Shown piece by piece: positions 29,179-37,649 of a DNA stretch of 64,000 bases. Source of the stretch: Bog-756 sp963699345. GTDB lineage: Bacteria; Actinomycetota; Acidimicrobiia; Acidimicrobiales; RAAP-2. The stretch spans positions 62,001-126,000 of the forward strand of contig CAVOTL010000001.1 of the NCBI GenBank assembly GCA_963699345.1, read 5' to 3'. A program made the position numbers and the translations under genes. Each line of letters opens with the position of its first letter. The stretch's first letter is position 1. The notes under the pieces are model-generated. The model was not told the DNA's origin, searched no databases, and saw only the letters and a program-made list of their open reading frames with translations.

Positions 29179-31443
29179 GTGTCCGACCAGACGCGACCGC
29201 TGTCGATGGCGGAGGCCGACCGGGTGCCCGCGGCCCAGCCCTACCGTGACGACGCGCCGAACGTCGTCGTGATCGTCCTCGACGACCTCGGCTTCGCCCA
29301 CCTCGGCGCCTACGGCTCGGACCTCGACACGCCGAACCTGGACCGGTTGGCCGGTCGGGGCCTCCGCTTCACCAACTTCCACACCACGGCGGTCTGTTCA
29401 CCCACCCGCTCGTGTCTGCTGACCGGGCGGAACCACCATCGGGTGGGGATGGGGATGCTGCCGGACCTGCCGACCAACTTTCCCGGCTACGCCAGCCACT
29501 TCCCCCGTTCCGCGGGGACCCTGGCGCAGATCCTGCGGGCCGACGGCTACGCCACCTTCTGTGTGGGCAAGTGGCACCTGGTCCCCCGCGACGAGCGCGA
29601 CACCGGGCCGTACGGCATGTGGCCGACCAGCCTCGGCTTCGACCGCTACTACGGCTTCCTCAACGGGGAGACGAACCAGTGGACGCCGAACCTCGTGCGC
29701 GACACCAACCACGTCGAGCCGCCCCGGACCCCCGAGGAGGGCTACCACCTGGAGGCCGACCTGGCCGACAACGCCATCGCCTATCTCTCGGAGCTGCGCC
29801 GGTCCCACCCCGAGCGACCGTTCTTCCTCTGGTACGGCTCGGGGGCGCCGCACGCGCCGCACCAGGCGCCACCCGAGTGGATCGGGCGGTTCCGCGGTCG
29901 CTTCGACGCCGGATGGGACGCCTGGCGCGAGGCGACCCACCGGCGCCAGCTGGAGACGGGCGTCCTGGCGCCGGGCACCCCGCTGTCGCCGCGCCCACCG
30001 TGGGTCGAGGAGTGGTCCACCATCGACGGCCCCCGCCGACGTCTGTACGCCCGGATGATGGAGGTCTTCGCCGCGTTCGTCGCCCACGCCGACCACCAGA
30101 TCGGCCGGGTCCTCGACCACCTGGAGGCGACCGGGGAGCTCGAGCGCACCGTCGTCATCTGCGTTTCCGACAACGGCGCGTCGGCCGAGGGGGGACCGAA
30201 CGGGACCTACAACCAGCTGGGCCACTACATCTCCGACGAGCCGGACGATCTGGAGGACGAGCTCGCCCACATCGACGACCTGGGCGGCTTCGCGTCGTGT
30301 GGCCACTACCCCTGGGGGTGGGCGCTCGCCGGCAACACGCCCTTCCGTCGCTGGAAGCGGTACACGTTCGAAGGGGGGGTGCGCGACCCGTTCCTGATCG
30401 CCGGGCCCGGCATCGACGACGCCGGGTCGGCGCGCGACCAGTACTGCCACGCCACCGACGTGCTCCCCACCGTGCTCGAGCTCTGCGGACTGGAGCTCCC
30501 GTCCGAGGTCGACGGTGTCGAGCAGATGAGCTTCGACGGCTCCACCCTCGTCCCCACGGTCCGGGACCCGGGCGCCCCGGACCCCCATCGGCTCCAGTAC
30601 TACGAGTGCTGGGGGAGTCGGGCGATCTACCGCGACGGCTGGAAGGCCGTGACCAACCACGTGAACCAGCTGACGGCGGCCGAGCGTGACGCCGTCGAGG
30701 GAAGTCACGATTTCGCCCTCGACCGCTGGGAGCTCTACGACACCCGGTCGGACCCCAGTGAGACCCGCGACGTGGGCGACGAGCACCCCGACCTCCTGGA
30801 CGACCTGGTTCGCCTGTGGTTCTCCGAGGCCGAGCGGAATCAGGTGCTGCCCATCGACGACGGCCACCTGTCGCGGATCCGACACATGCGCAGCCCCTGG
30901 ACCGCTCCGCGGCTGACCTACGATCTCCGTCCGGGCGACAAGGTCCACGAGGTGGTCGGCCCGAACATCGCCGGCGGCTTCCGCATGGTGGCGGCGTTCG
31001 ACGATCCCCCGACGGGCAGCGGGGCGTCGGTCCTCTGTGAACAGGGCGACTGGAACTCCGGGTGGGCCTGGTACCTCGCCGAGGGGCAGGTGCGATGGTG
31101 CCTGGCCGGCAAGGGCGGGGCGCACACGGTGGCCGCCGACCTCGGTGGAGGCCCCACGGTGCTGGTGGCCGAGGGCCGGCTGGTGGACGGGTCCCTCGAG
31201 GTCGTCCTGTCGTCGGGAGCCGGCGAGTTGGGCCGTCGCCGGCTCGACGTCCACCCGCCCCTGGCCTGGTCACCCGACGGGGCATTCCTGACGGTCGGCT
31301 ACGCCCGGCCGTTCCCCGTGTCCACCGACTACGCCCCGCCCGCCCCGGCGCCCTCCGGCCTGGTCGGGGTCACCATCACCGTCGGGCCGCTGCCGCCGGT
31401 CGATCCGGGGGCGGAGTTCGAACGGATCATGCGCCACCAGTAG
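29179..31443 (+). CDS. Arylsulfatase-type sulfatase
   Basis: A 754-residue alkaline-phosphatase-fold sulfatase. The N-terminal metal site is VIVLDDLGF. The formylglycine Cys is Cys73 in CSPTRSCLLTGR, followed by HHRVGMG. A second metal/substrate site is the VGKWHL motif, and VSDNGAS lies further on. The last 180 residues form a beta-rich C-terminal domain. There is no signal peptide, so it should act in the cytosol, like some large mycobacterial AtsA-type enzymes. Activity needs a formylglycine-generating enzyme, and none is in the window. The GTG at 29179 has GGGAGG 5 nt upstream and is preferred to the GTG at 29173, which overlaps that site. Confidence 0.92.
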   Translation: MSDQTRPLSMAEADRVPAAQPYRDDAPNVVVIVLDDLGFAHLGAYGSDLDTPNLDRLAGRGLRFTNFHTTAVCSPTRSCLLTGRNHHRVGMGMLPDLPTNFPGYASHFPRSAGTLAQILRADGYATFCVGKWHLVPRDERDTGPYGMWPTSLGFDRYYGFLNGETNQWTPNLVRDTNHVEPPRTPEEGYHLEADLADNAIAYLSELRRSHPERPFFLWYGSGAPHAPHQAPPEWIGRFRGRFDAGWDAWREATHRRQLETGVLAPGTPLSPRPPWVEEWSTIDGPRRRLYARMMEVFAAFVAHADHQIGRVLDHLEATGELERTVVICVSDNGASAEGGPNGTYNQLGHYISDEPDDLEDELAHIDDLGGFASCGHYPWGWALAGNTPFRRWKRYTFEGGVRDPFLIAGPGIDDAGSARDQYCHATDVLPTVLELCGLELPSEVDGVEQMSFDGSTLVPTVRDPGAPDPHRLQYYECWGSRAIYRDGWKAVTNHVNQLTAAERDAVEGSHDFALDRWELYDTRSDPSETRDVGDEHPDLLDDLVRLWFSEAERNQVLPIDDGHLSRIRHMRSPWTAPRLTYDLRPGDKVHEVVGPNIAGGFRMVAAFDDPPTGSGASVLCEQGDWNSGWAWYLAEGQVRWCLAGKGGAHTVAADLGGGPTVLVAEGRLVDGSLEVVLSSGAGELGRRRLDVHPPLAWSPDGAFLTVGYARPFPVSTDYAPPAPAPSGLVGVTITVGPLPPVDPGAEFERIMRHQ

Positions 31444-31495
31444 CGGCCGGGCCGTCGGCCGGGCACCGCCGTTTCGGACCTCTGATCCCGGGTAG

Positions 31496-31524
31496 TTGCG
31501 AACCGTTCGCAATTGGGGCAGTCT
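31496..31524 (+). promoter_or_regulatory. Nur-box-like operator over the Ni/Co permease promoter
   Basis: TTGCGAACCGTTCGCAA (31496-31512) is a perfect 7-bp inverted repeat with a 3-nt centre. The TTGC and GCAA ends are 9 nt apart, the same geometry as the Nur (nickel Fur-type) box of Streptomyces as I recall it. TTGCGA also serves as a -35, with CAGTCT (31519-31524) as -10 after 17 nt. A nickel-bound repressor here would block RNA polymerase. Confidence 0.55.
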
Positions 31525-31567
31525 GGCGACAGTCCGGGTGGGCCGAAGCGCGAGGAGGAGCGGCCGC

Positions 31568-32719
31568 ATGGTGATGACGGAGACGGCACCGGTGGACGCC
31601 CCGACCGTCGGCCGCATCGGACAGCTCCGTGCCTCCCTCTCACCTGCCGAGTGGCGTCGGGTGCGGTGGATGGTCGGTTCGATCATCGCCCTCCACGTCA
31701 TCGGGTTCGGGGTGTTCATCGCCTTCGTCGTGCCCTACCACTACAAGGGTCTCGGTATCGGGGTCAGCGTCCTGGCCTACACGCTCGGCCTGCGCCACGC
31801 ATTCGACGCCGACCACATCGCGGCCATCGACAACACCACCCGCAAACTCCTCGGCGAGCGTCGGGGGGTCGAGGGGTCCCGGCGTCCGCTCAGTGTGGGC
31901 TACTGGTTCTCGCTCGGACACTCGAGCATCGTCGTCGCCATCGGCGTGGGCATCGTCATCGCGGAAAAGGCCGTCTACGGGGCCGTATCGAACAACCACT
32001 CCGCCCTCGAGCAGTTCGGGGGCGTCTTCGGGACGATCGTCTCGGCCACCTTCCTCTTCCTCATCGCCGCCCTCAACGTCGTCATCCTCGCCGGGATCCT
32101 CCGGGTCTTCCGGTCCATGCGCCGGGGCGTCTACGACGAAGCCGAGCTCGAGCGCCAGCTCGAGAACCGGGGCCTGATGTACCGCGTCTTCGGCCGGTGG
32201 ATGGGGTCCATCACCAAGGAGTGGCAGATGTACCCGGTCGGCGTGGTCTTCGGCATGGGCTTCGACACCGCCACCGAGGTCGCCCTGCTGGCCACCACCG
32301 CCCTGCTGGCCACCCAGCACCTTCCCTGGTACTCGATCGTCTGCCTGCCCATCCTGTTCACCGCGGGCATGGCCCTCATGGACACCCTCGACGGCTGCTT
32401 CATGAACGTCGCCTACGGCTGGGCGTTCTTCAACCCGGTGCGGAAGGTCTATTACAACCTCGCCATCACCGGGCTCTCGGTGGCGATCTGCTTCTTCATC
32501 GGCACCGTCGAGGTGCTCGGTCTGCTTCCCGCGGAGCTGCATCTCCACGGTCGCTTCTGGAACGACATGGCGGGGTTCAACATCAACACGGCCGGCTTCA
32601 TCATCGTCGGGATGTTCGTCCTCGCCTGGGGGGTGGCCGTGGTGATCTGGCGGGTGGGCCGGATCGAGGAGCGGTGGAGCGCGTCGCTGGCCCCGGCGGA
32701 GGTCGTCGACCCGGCCTGA
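31568..32719 (+). CDS. NiCoT-family nickel/cobalt permease
   Basis: A 383-residue inner-membrane transporter with about eight helices. The NiCoT signature HAFDADHIAAIDNTTRKL in helix II is complete, along with the later GFDTATEVALL and LPILFTAGMALMDTLDG motifs of the family. It imports Ni2+ and/or Co2+; which one is not readable. The ATG at 31568 is preceded by AGGAGGAG. The upstream inverted repeat suggests nickel repression and therefore nickel as substrate. No urease or hydrogenase genes are in the window. Confidence 0.93.
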   Translation: MVMTETAPVDAPTVGRIGQLRASLSPAEWRRVRWMVGSIIALHVIGFGVFIAFVVPYHYKGLGIGVSVLAYTLGLRHAFDADHIAAIDNTTRKLLGERRGVEGSRRPLSVGYWFSLGHSSIVVAIGVGIVIAEKAVYGAVSNNHSALEQFGGVFGTIVSATFLFLIAALNVVILAGILRVFRSMRRGVYDEAELERQLENRGLMYRVFGRWMGSITKEWQMYPVGVVFGMGFDTATEVALLATTALLATQHLPWYSIVCLPILFTAGMALMDTLDGCFMNVAYGWAFFNPVRKVYYNLAITGLSVAICFFIGTVEVLGLLPAELHLHGRFWNDMAGFNINTAGFIIVGMFVLAWGVAVVIWRVGRIEERWSASLAPAEVVDPA

Positions 32720-32746
32720 ACAGGCGCCCGACTCCCTCGACCGTGT

Positions 32747-32765
32747 TCGGGCGGGCGCGGCCCGA
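32747..32765. terminator. Possible bidirectional hairpin between convergent genes
   Basis: TCGGGC (32747-32752) and GCCCGA (32760-32765) form a 6-bp stem with a 7-nt loop in the 111-bp gap between the Ni/Co permease and the convergent DUF899 gene. There is no T tract, so this is weak evidence. Confidence 0.25.
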
Positions 32766-32830
32766 CGCAACAGCGCCGACACCCGTTACACCGCGGCGTG
32801 GCCGACCGTCCCGGGACCCGGATCGCCGCT

Positions 32831-33463
32831 CTAGTCGTAGGTGGGGTGCTGTGGCCAGCCCTCGGGCGAATCCTCCCAGTCCTCCTGGCGGCCGTAGGGG
32901 GCGAGGTCGAGGATGTTGTTGGCGAAGAGGACGCGGTCGACGCCCCGGGCCGTGGTGGAATACGTGCGGAACACCTCCTCACCGTCCCGGAGGAAGAGCG
33001 ACAGCAGGAACCCTCCTGTCTCCGAGGCGCCGCAGTCGGCGGCGAACGTGGTCCCGTGGGACGACACGAACGGCAGGGTCCAGCCCCTCTCCTCCTTGTA
33101 CGGCTCGATCTGGCTCAGCGGCATGTCGGACACCGTGGCCCAGCTGACGCCGTTCTCGGCCAGGACGTCGAGCGCGGTCACGTTGTCGGTGAAGTGGGTG
33201 CACCCCGGGCAGAAGTGGCCGGGACCGACGTCCATGAACTGGTAGACGGCCAGCTGCTCCCGACCGTCGAAGAGGTCCACGAGGGTGACCGGCCCGCCGG
33301 GGGCGTCGAACCGGTACTCCTTCTCCATGCGCACCATGGGCAGGCGCCGTCGCCGGGCGGCGAGGGCGTCGAGGGCGTGCGTCGCCTCCTTCTCGGCCAC
33401 CAGGAGCTCGTCCCGGGCCTTCTGGAATTCGGCGGCGGACACCACCGGTGGGCGTGCGGACAT
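32831..33463 (-). CDS. DUF899 thioredoxin-like protein
   Basis: A 210-residue cytosolic protein of the DUF899 family, which has a thioredoxin-like fold. The N-terminal helix (SAAEFQKARDELLVAEKEATHALDAL), the LVDLFDGREQLAVYQFM strand-helix unit and the active-site-like FCPGCTHFTDNV motif (a C-x2-C pair) are all present. The family's biochemical role is unsettled, though a redox function is plausible from CPGC. The ATG at 33463 is preceded by GGGGAG. It converges with the Ni/Co permease and has no obvious operon partner. Confidence 0.85.
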   Translation of the reverse strand: MSARPPVVSAAEFQKARDELLVAEKEATHALDALAARRRRLPMVRMEKEYRFDAPGGPVTLVDLFDGREQLAVYQFMDVGPGHFCPGCTHFTDNVTALDVLAENGVSWATVSDMPLSQIEPYKEERGWTLPFVSSHGTTFAADCGASETGGFLLSLFLRDGEEVFRTYSTTARGVDRVLFANNILDLAPYGRQEDWEDSPEGWPQHPTYD

Positions 33464-33648
33464 GGTCTCCCCTTCCGTCGGTGCTGGCGGAGAACAGCGG
33501 ACTGTTCCGACCGGGGAAGCGTACCCCTGGGATCTCCGGTCAGTCAGGGTGCCGTCAGATGCCCCTGTCCGGGTCCTGGGCCCCGAGGTAGGGCATCTGG
33601 GAGATGATCAGGTTGGCGCCCGACCGGCAGGCCGGAGCCGGCCCGCGC

Positions 33649-35316
33649 TCACGATCCGGGCGGCGTGACGGTGGTCCAGTTGGCCATCGAGGGGACGATG
33701 GCCCCCGCCGGGCCCTGGCCGAACACCCGGAGCAGGTTTCCGGTGATCTTGCGGGTGTACGAGCTCGGGCAGGTCGGGTCCGTGGTCGGGCAGGGGACGA
33801 GCGTGGCGACCCAGACATTGTCCCCGCTGTCGAACTGGCCACCCAGGCTGAGGGGGCTGGTGTAGTACGTCATGTCCGTGTACGTGAAGCCGTTCCACTT
33901 GCCCTCGTCGGTGAAGGCCTCCGACAGGGGGATCGGCGAATGGGCCAGTACCTGCAGGTTGGCCGGCATCGGGCCGCCGGGATCGATGTGATCGATATCG
34001 GAGTTGATGACCCCGGGGATCAGGTCGCCGTCGGCCAGGCCCGTCCCCCGGAAGATCCAGGCCGAGGAGTCGAAGACCTTCATCGCCGCCGACGGTTCGC
34101 CCGACAGGAGATAGCCGCTGTAGCGCTCCCCGAGGAACGAGGTGGCGTCCCAGTCGGTCGGCGGCGCCCCCCAGGTGTTGCCGGTCACCTCCATGGGATC
34201 GATCTTCCCGTCGAGTGGGTCCTCGGCGGAGTCGCGGTAGTCGACCTCCTCCCGGTCGGGACCGAGGAGGGACGGCTGGAGTCGGGCGTGGCGGACCAGG
34301 GTGGCCGCCCCGAGGAAGGCGATGTTGACCCCGTGGTCGAACGCGTCGATCACCGCCGTCCGCTCGCTGTTGGTCCAGGTCTCGTCGTGGTCGAGGGCCA
34401 CCAGGGCGCGGTGCTGGAGGACGAAGGCGGGATGTTCGGACACGCAGATGTCGGTGCAGTAGGTGACGTCGAGGCCCAGCTCCTCGGCGTACGCCACGAG
34501 GGGGTACTCGTTGGTGAGGAAGTCGCTCGCGCCGTCACCGTCGTAGGGCCGGTCGAACGAGACCACCCGTGCCCGGTTGCACACCGGATAGGTGTCGGTG
34601 TCCAGGATGCAGGGGCCGGTGCCCTGGTAGTAGGAGAAACCGCCGTAGGTGTTCCACCCCTGCTCGACCAGCGACCGGTTCATGATCAGGTAGGTCGCAC
34701 GGCTCGCGGGGTCCCACACGGTCAGGAGCACGTAGGCCTGCTGGTCACCGCTCCCGACCAGTTTGAGCAGGTAGTCACCGGGCACGAACGCGCTGGTGAC
34801 CGGCATGGTGACGTCCGGGGACCAGTTGTCGCACGCCACCATGTTGGTGGTCGGATCCACGGGACACGGCGGCTGCACCGTCCCGGGGACGGGGGCCGAG
34901 GTCCATATCTGGCGGGCCCCGAGACCCTGGTACCAGCCCATCCGGTAGGCGGTCACCGTGAACGTGGGAGCGGTGGTCGACACGTACAGGTGCACGGTGT
35001 CGCCGACGGCGGCGTAGTTGAGGTCCGCGAACCCGGCGATCGAGCCCGTTCCCGGGTCGGTGATCCGCCAGGCCGCGGTCCCGGGCCGCTTGTTTTCGGC
35101 CACGATGGCGCTCGAGACGACCCCCGACGGTCCGAGCTTCGTGACCACCGCGGTGGGCGCGGGTTTCGTCCGCCCGGTCGTGGGCGTCGGTCGGGGGGCG
35201 GCGGTCTGGCCGCAGCCGGCCACCATCAGGGCGACGGCACCGAGCAGCACCGGCCCGGCCAGAAGGCCTCCTCGTCTCGGGCCTCGAACGACGGCCCCAC
35301 CGGTGATGCCCCTCAC
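33649..35316 (-). CDS. Exported lipoprotein with N,N-dimethylformamidase-like C-terminal domain
   Basis: A 555-residue envelope protein. The hydrophobic stretch LLAGPVLLGAVALMVAGC ends in a lipobox, and a Pro/Thr-rich linker follows. Residues 65-210 are beta-sandwich-like (GDTVHLYVSTTAPTFTVTAYRMGWYQGLGAR). The rest (about 215-480: YLIMNRSLVEQGWNTYGG, YPLVAYAEELGLDVTY, HDETWTNSER) resembles the glutaminase-fold domain found in DMFase large subunits and related secreted proteins. A catalytic Cys is not obvious, so an enzymatic role is uncertain. The GTG at 35316 has no strong ribosome site. It is flanked by the DUF899 and glycosylase genes on the same strand. Confidence 0.75.
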   Translation of the reverse strand: MRGITGGAVVRGPRRGGLLAGPVLLGAVALMVAGCGQTAAPRPTPTTGRTKPAPTAVVTKLGPSGVVSSAIVAENKRPGTAAWRITDPGTGSIAGFADLNYAAVGDTVHLYVSTTAPTFTVTAYRMGWYQGLGARQIWTSAPVPGTVQPPCPVDPTTNMVACDNWSPDVTMPVTSAFVPGDYLLKLVGSGDQQAYVLLTVWDPASRATYLIMNRSLVEQGWNTYGGFSYYQGTGPCILDTDTYPVCNRARVVSFDRPYDGDGASDFLTNEYPLVAYAEELGLDVTYCTDICVSEHPAFVLQHRALVALDHDETWTNSERTAVIDAFDHGVNIAFLGAATLVRHARLQPSLLGPDREEVDYRDSAEDPLDGKIDPMEVTGNTWGAPPTDWDATSFLGERYSGYLLSGEPSAAMKVFDSSAWIFRGTGLADGDLIPGVINSDIDHIDPGGPMPANLQVLAHSPIPLSEAFTDEGKWNGFTYTDMTYYTSPLSLGGQFDSGDNVWVATLVPCPTTDPTCPSSYTRKITGNLLRVFGQGPAGAIVPSMANWTTVTPPGS

Positions 35317-35460
35317 GTCAGGTCGTTCGACCTCGTCGCCCGGGTCCGATCGGACGGCACCTCCGCCAGGAGTCCCCGGAGGGTCCGCGTAGTCACGGGC
35401 CCAACCTAACAGCGCCTGCAGCGACCCGAAGGGGCGGCCCCGGGCCCGTCCGCCGGCCCC

Positions 35461-36300
35461 TCAGCGGAGCAGGCGGGAGAGTCGCCGGTCGGCGAGTGCC
35501 CGGCCGTGGGTCTGGCAGTCCTTGCAGTACACGATCTCGTACGACTCGTAGGAGACGCGCAGCAGTGGTCGCTCGCACCGGGGGCAGGGCTGACCCGCGC
35601 GGTTGTGCACGGCGAAACGCCGGCCGAGCTTCGGCTCGGACAGGCCGCCACTCCGTCCCCGCTCCTGGTCGAGGGCGTGGGCCAGCACCGAGCGGACGGC
35701 GGCGACCAGCGCCACCCGCTGGTCGCCCGTGAGCGACCGCATCGGGGTGAACGGTGAGAGGCCGACCGCGTTGAGGACGTCGTCGACGTACCCGCGGCCC
35801 AGTCCGGCCAGCGATCGCTGGTCACGGAGGACCGTGTGGACGCGCCGGTTCGAGCCGTCGGTCATCAGGAAGTCGACGAAGGCCTCGTCGTCCGGTTCGG
35901 GTCCGAGGGCCGCCAGTGGACCGTCGTCATCCGGTCCGAGCACCCACCAGGCGGCCTTGCGCTGGCTTCCGTGCTCCCGCACCAGGACCGCCGTGTCGTC
36001 CTCGAAACGGAACCGGACCACGCTCCCTCTGGGGCGGGTCCTCTTGGCCGGTGACTCGACGTCGAGTCGGCCGGCCTGGGACAGGTGGACGAGCACACGG
36101 AGGCCCCCGTCGAGGGAGACCACCAGGTATTTCCCCCGTCGCCCCACGGCGGTGACGGTGCGGCCGACGAGCGACGCCGGCTCCGGCTCCACCGTCTTGA
36201 GCGAGGCGAACCCGTGCGGCTCGACACCGCTCACGACGTGTCCGCGCAGGGCGGCATCCAGGCGCTCGGCCAGGGCCTGCATCTCGGGAAGCTCGGGCAT
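35461..36300 (-). CDS. Formamidopyrimidine-DNA glycosylase / endonuclease VIII family
   Basis: A 279-residue base-excision repair glycosylase/AP lyase. After Met removal the N-terminus is PELPE, with the catalytic Pro and Glu. The helix-two-turn-helix region (VDDVLNAVGLSPF, where Lys/Asn binds the AP site) is recognisable. The C-terminal zinc finger is C-x2-C-x16-C-x2-C (CPRC ... CKDC). Whether it is Fpg (MutM) or Nei cannot be settled from sequence inspection. The start is fixed by the required N-terminal Pro at ATG 36300. It is divergent from chaB with a 187-bp gap that contains short GGCCGGGTC repeats. Confidence 0.88.
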   Translation of the reverse strand: MPELPEMQALAERLDAALRGHVVSGVEPHGFASLKTVEPEPASLVGRTVTAVGRRGKYLVVSLDGGLRVLVHLSQAGRLDVESPAKRTRPRGSVVRFRFEDDTAVLVREHGSQRKAAWWVLGPDDDGPLAALGPEPDDEAFVDFLMTDGSNRRVHTVLRDQRSLAGLGRGYVDDVLNAVGLSPFTPMRSLTGDQRVALVAAVRSVLAHALDQERGRSGGLSEPKLGRRFAVHNRAGQPCPRCERPLLRVSYESYEIVYCKDCQTHGRALADRRLSRLLR

Positions 36301-36487
36301 CTTCGACTCCACACTGCCGGGTCCGGTCCCCGCAGTATGCCGTGACCGGCGCGCCGACGGGTCGGCCGCCCGGTCGGCGACAGAGGCTGAAGGTGTCCAC
36401 CGCCCGCCACGCGGGTACCACACGGACACGGCCGAGCGGGAGGCCGGGTCGGCCGGGTCGGCCGTCCGGCCGTCGAAGGAGGGTCCC

Positions 36488-36928
36488 ATGCTCATGACGA
36501 CGAAACACGGTGGCGTGCGGGAGAGTGAGCTTCCGCGCACCCTCCAGCGGTCACCGGCGAAGGCGCAGGAGACGTACGCCAAGGCCCATGACGCGGCCGT
36601 GGAGGAGTACGGCGAAGGGCGCCGGTCACACCAGACGGCCATGGCCGCGCTCAAGCGCTCGTACGAGAAGGTCGGGGACCACTGGGAGCCCAAGGCCACC
36701 AAGGGGCCGTCCGACGACCAGGCGGCCAAGGGTGGGTCACGGAGCCGACGGCAGTACCGCACCGCCTGAGGTGTCGACGCCAACGCCTCGAAACGCCATC
36801 TGCAGCAGCTCGCCCGCCGGCTGGACATCGCGGGTCGGTCGTCCATGACGAAGGACGAGCTCGTCGGCGCCATCCAGAAGGAGAACCGGCGTCGGACGTC
36901 AGAGAGCCGCGCCCGAACATCGGACTGA
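36488..36928 (+). pseudogene. chaB: ChaB-family protein interrupted by an in-frame TGA
   Basis: The ATG at 36488, behind GGAGG, opens a ChaB domain (ELPRTLQRSPAKAQETYAKAHDAAVEEYG ... HQTAMAALKRSYEKVGDHWEP). It stops at TGA 36767-36769 after 93 residues. The same frame then continues without a break (GVDANASKRHLQQLARRLDIAG, SSMTKDELVGAIQKEN) to TGA 36926-36928. That tail looks like the Rho-N/SAP-like C-terminal module found in longer actinobacterial ChaB proteins. A single G-to-T change (GGA to TGA) would explain the break. The 93-residue front part could still be a functional ChaB; the family's role is unclear despite the name cation transport regulator. Confidence 0.75.
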
Positions 36929-36991
36929 GGGAGCGGTGGCCCGGACCCCGCCGGGATTGAAGGCGGCGCCGGTCACTGGTAGACCGACACC

Positions 36992-37645
36992 ATGCGCGGG
37001 CCCACCACCGACGTCTGGGACGTCATGTCCACGGCGCGGAGCATCCGACGCTTCACCGACGAGCCGGTCGACGACGCCGTCCTCGGAAGGTGTCTCGAGG
37101 CCGCGACCTGGGCGCCCAACGGGGCGAACGTCCAGGCCTGGCGGTTCGTCGTGCTCCGGTCACCCGAGGTGCGGGCCGTGGTGGCCGAGGCGGCCCGGCT
37201 GGCGCTCGCGGTGATCGAGCCGGTGTACGGCATGACGCGGCCGGCGCCGGACGACACCGGTCGTCGGGCCCGCAACGACCGGGCGACGTACGAACTGCAC
37301 GACCGGGCCGGCGAGCTGACGTCGGTCCTGTTCACCACCTACCGCTACGACGCCGCATCCGAGCTGCTGCTGGGCGGTTCGATCTTCCCGGCCATGCAGA
37401 ACTTCCTCCTGGCCGCCCGGGCCCAGGGCCTCGGTGCCTGCCCGACGAGCTGGGCGTCGTACGGCGGTGAGGCGCTCCTGCGCGAAGCCGTCGGCATCCC
37501 GGAGGAGTGGATGCTGGCCGGTCACGTGGTCGTGGGCTGGCCACGCGGCAGCCACGGGCCCGTGCGTCGCCGGCCGGTCGACGAGGTCGTCTACGTGGAC
37601 CGGTGGGACGAGAGCGCGGACGTGCTCCGGACCGGCTGGCGCTGA
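36992..37645 (+). CDS. Nitroreductase-family FMN oxidoreductase
   Basis: A 217-residue flavoenzyme. STARSIRRFTDEPV at the N-terminus is the FMN-phosphate-binding motif, followed by AATWAPNGANVQAWRFVVL; GACPTSWASY and the C-terminal VVVGWPRG segment complete the family pattern. The insert around 80-110 (AVIEPVYGMTRPAP) is seen in some members. The substrate is unknown. The ATG at 36992 has no ribosome site; a TAGACC box ends 6 nt upstream, so the gene may be leaderless. The stop lies only 4 bp from that of the convergent GGDEF-EAL gene. Confidence 0.87.
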   Translation: MRGPTTDVWDVMSTARSIRRFTDEPVDDAVLGRCLEAATWAPNGANVQAWRFVVLRSPEVRAVVAEAARLALAVIEPVYGMTRPAPDDTGRRARNDRATYELHDRAGELTSVLFTTYRYDAASELLLGGSIFPAMQNFLLAARAQGLGACPTSWASYGGEALLREAVGIPEEWMLAGHVVVGWPRGSHGPVRRRPVDEVVYVDRWDESADVLRTGWR

Positions 37646-37649
37646 CGGT

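Noticed and set aside
36430..36475. GGCCGGGTC tandem copies between the glycosylase and chaB genes as an operator
   Set aside because: Only two full copies of a simple GC-rich unit, which occurs readily by chance at this composition.
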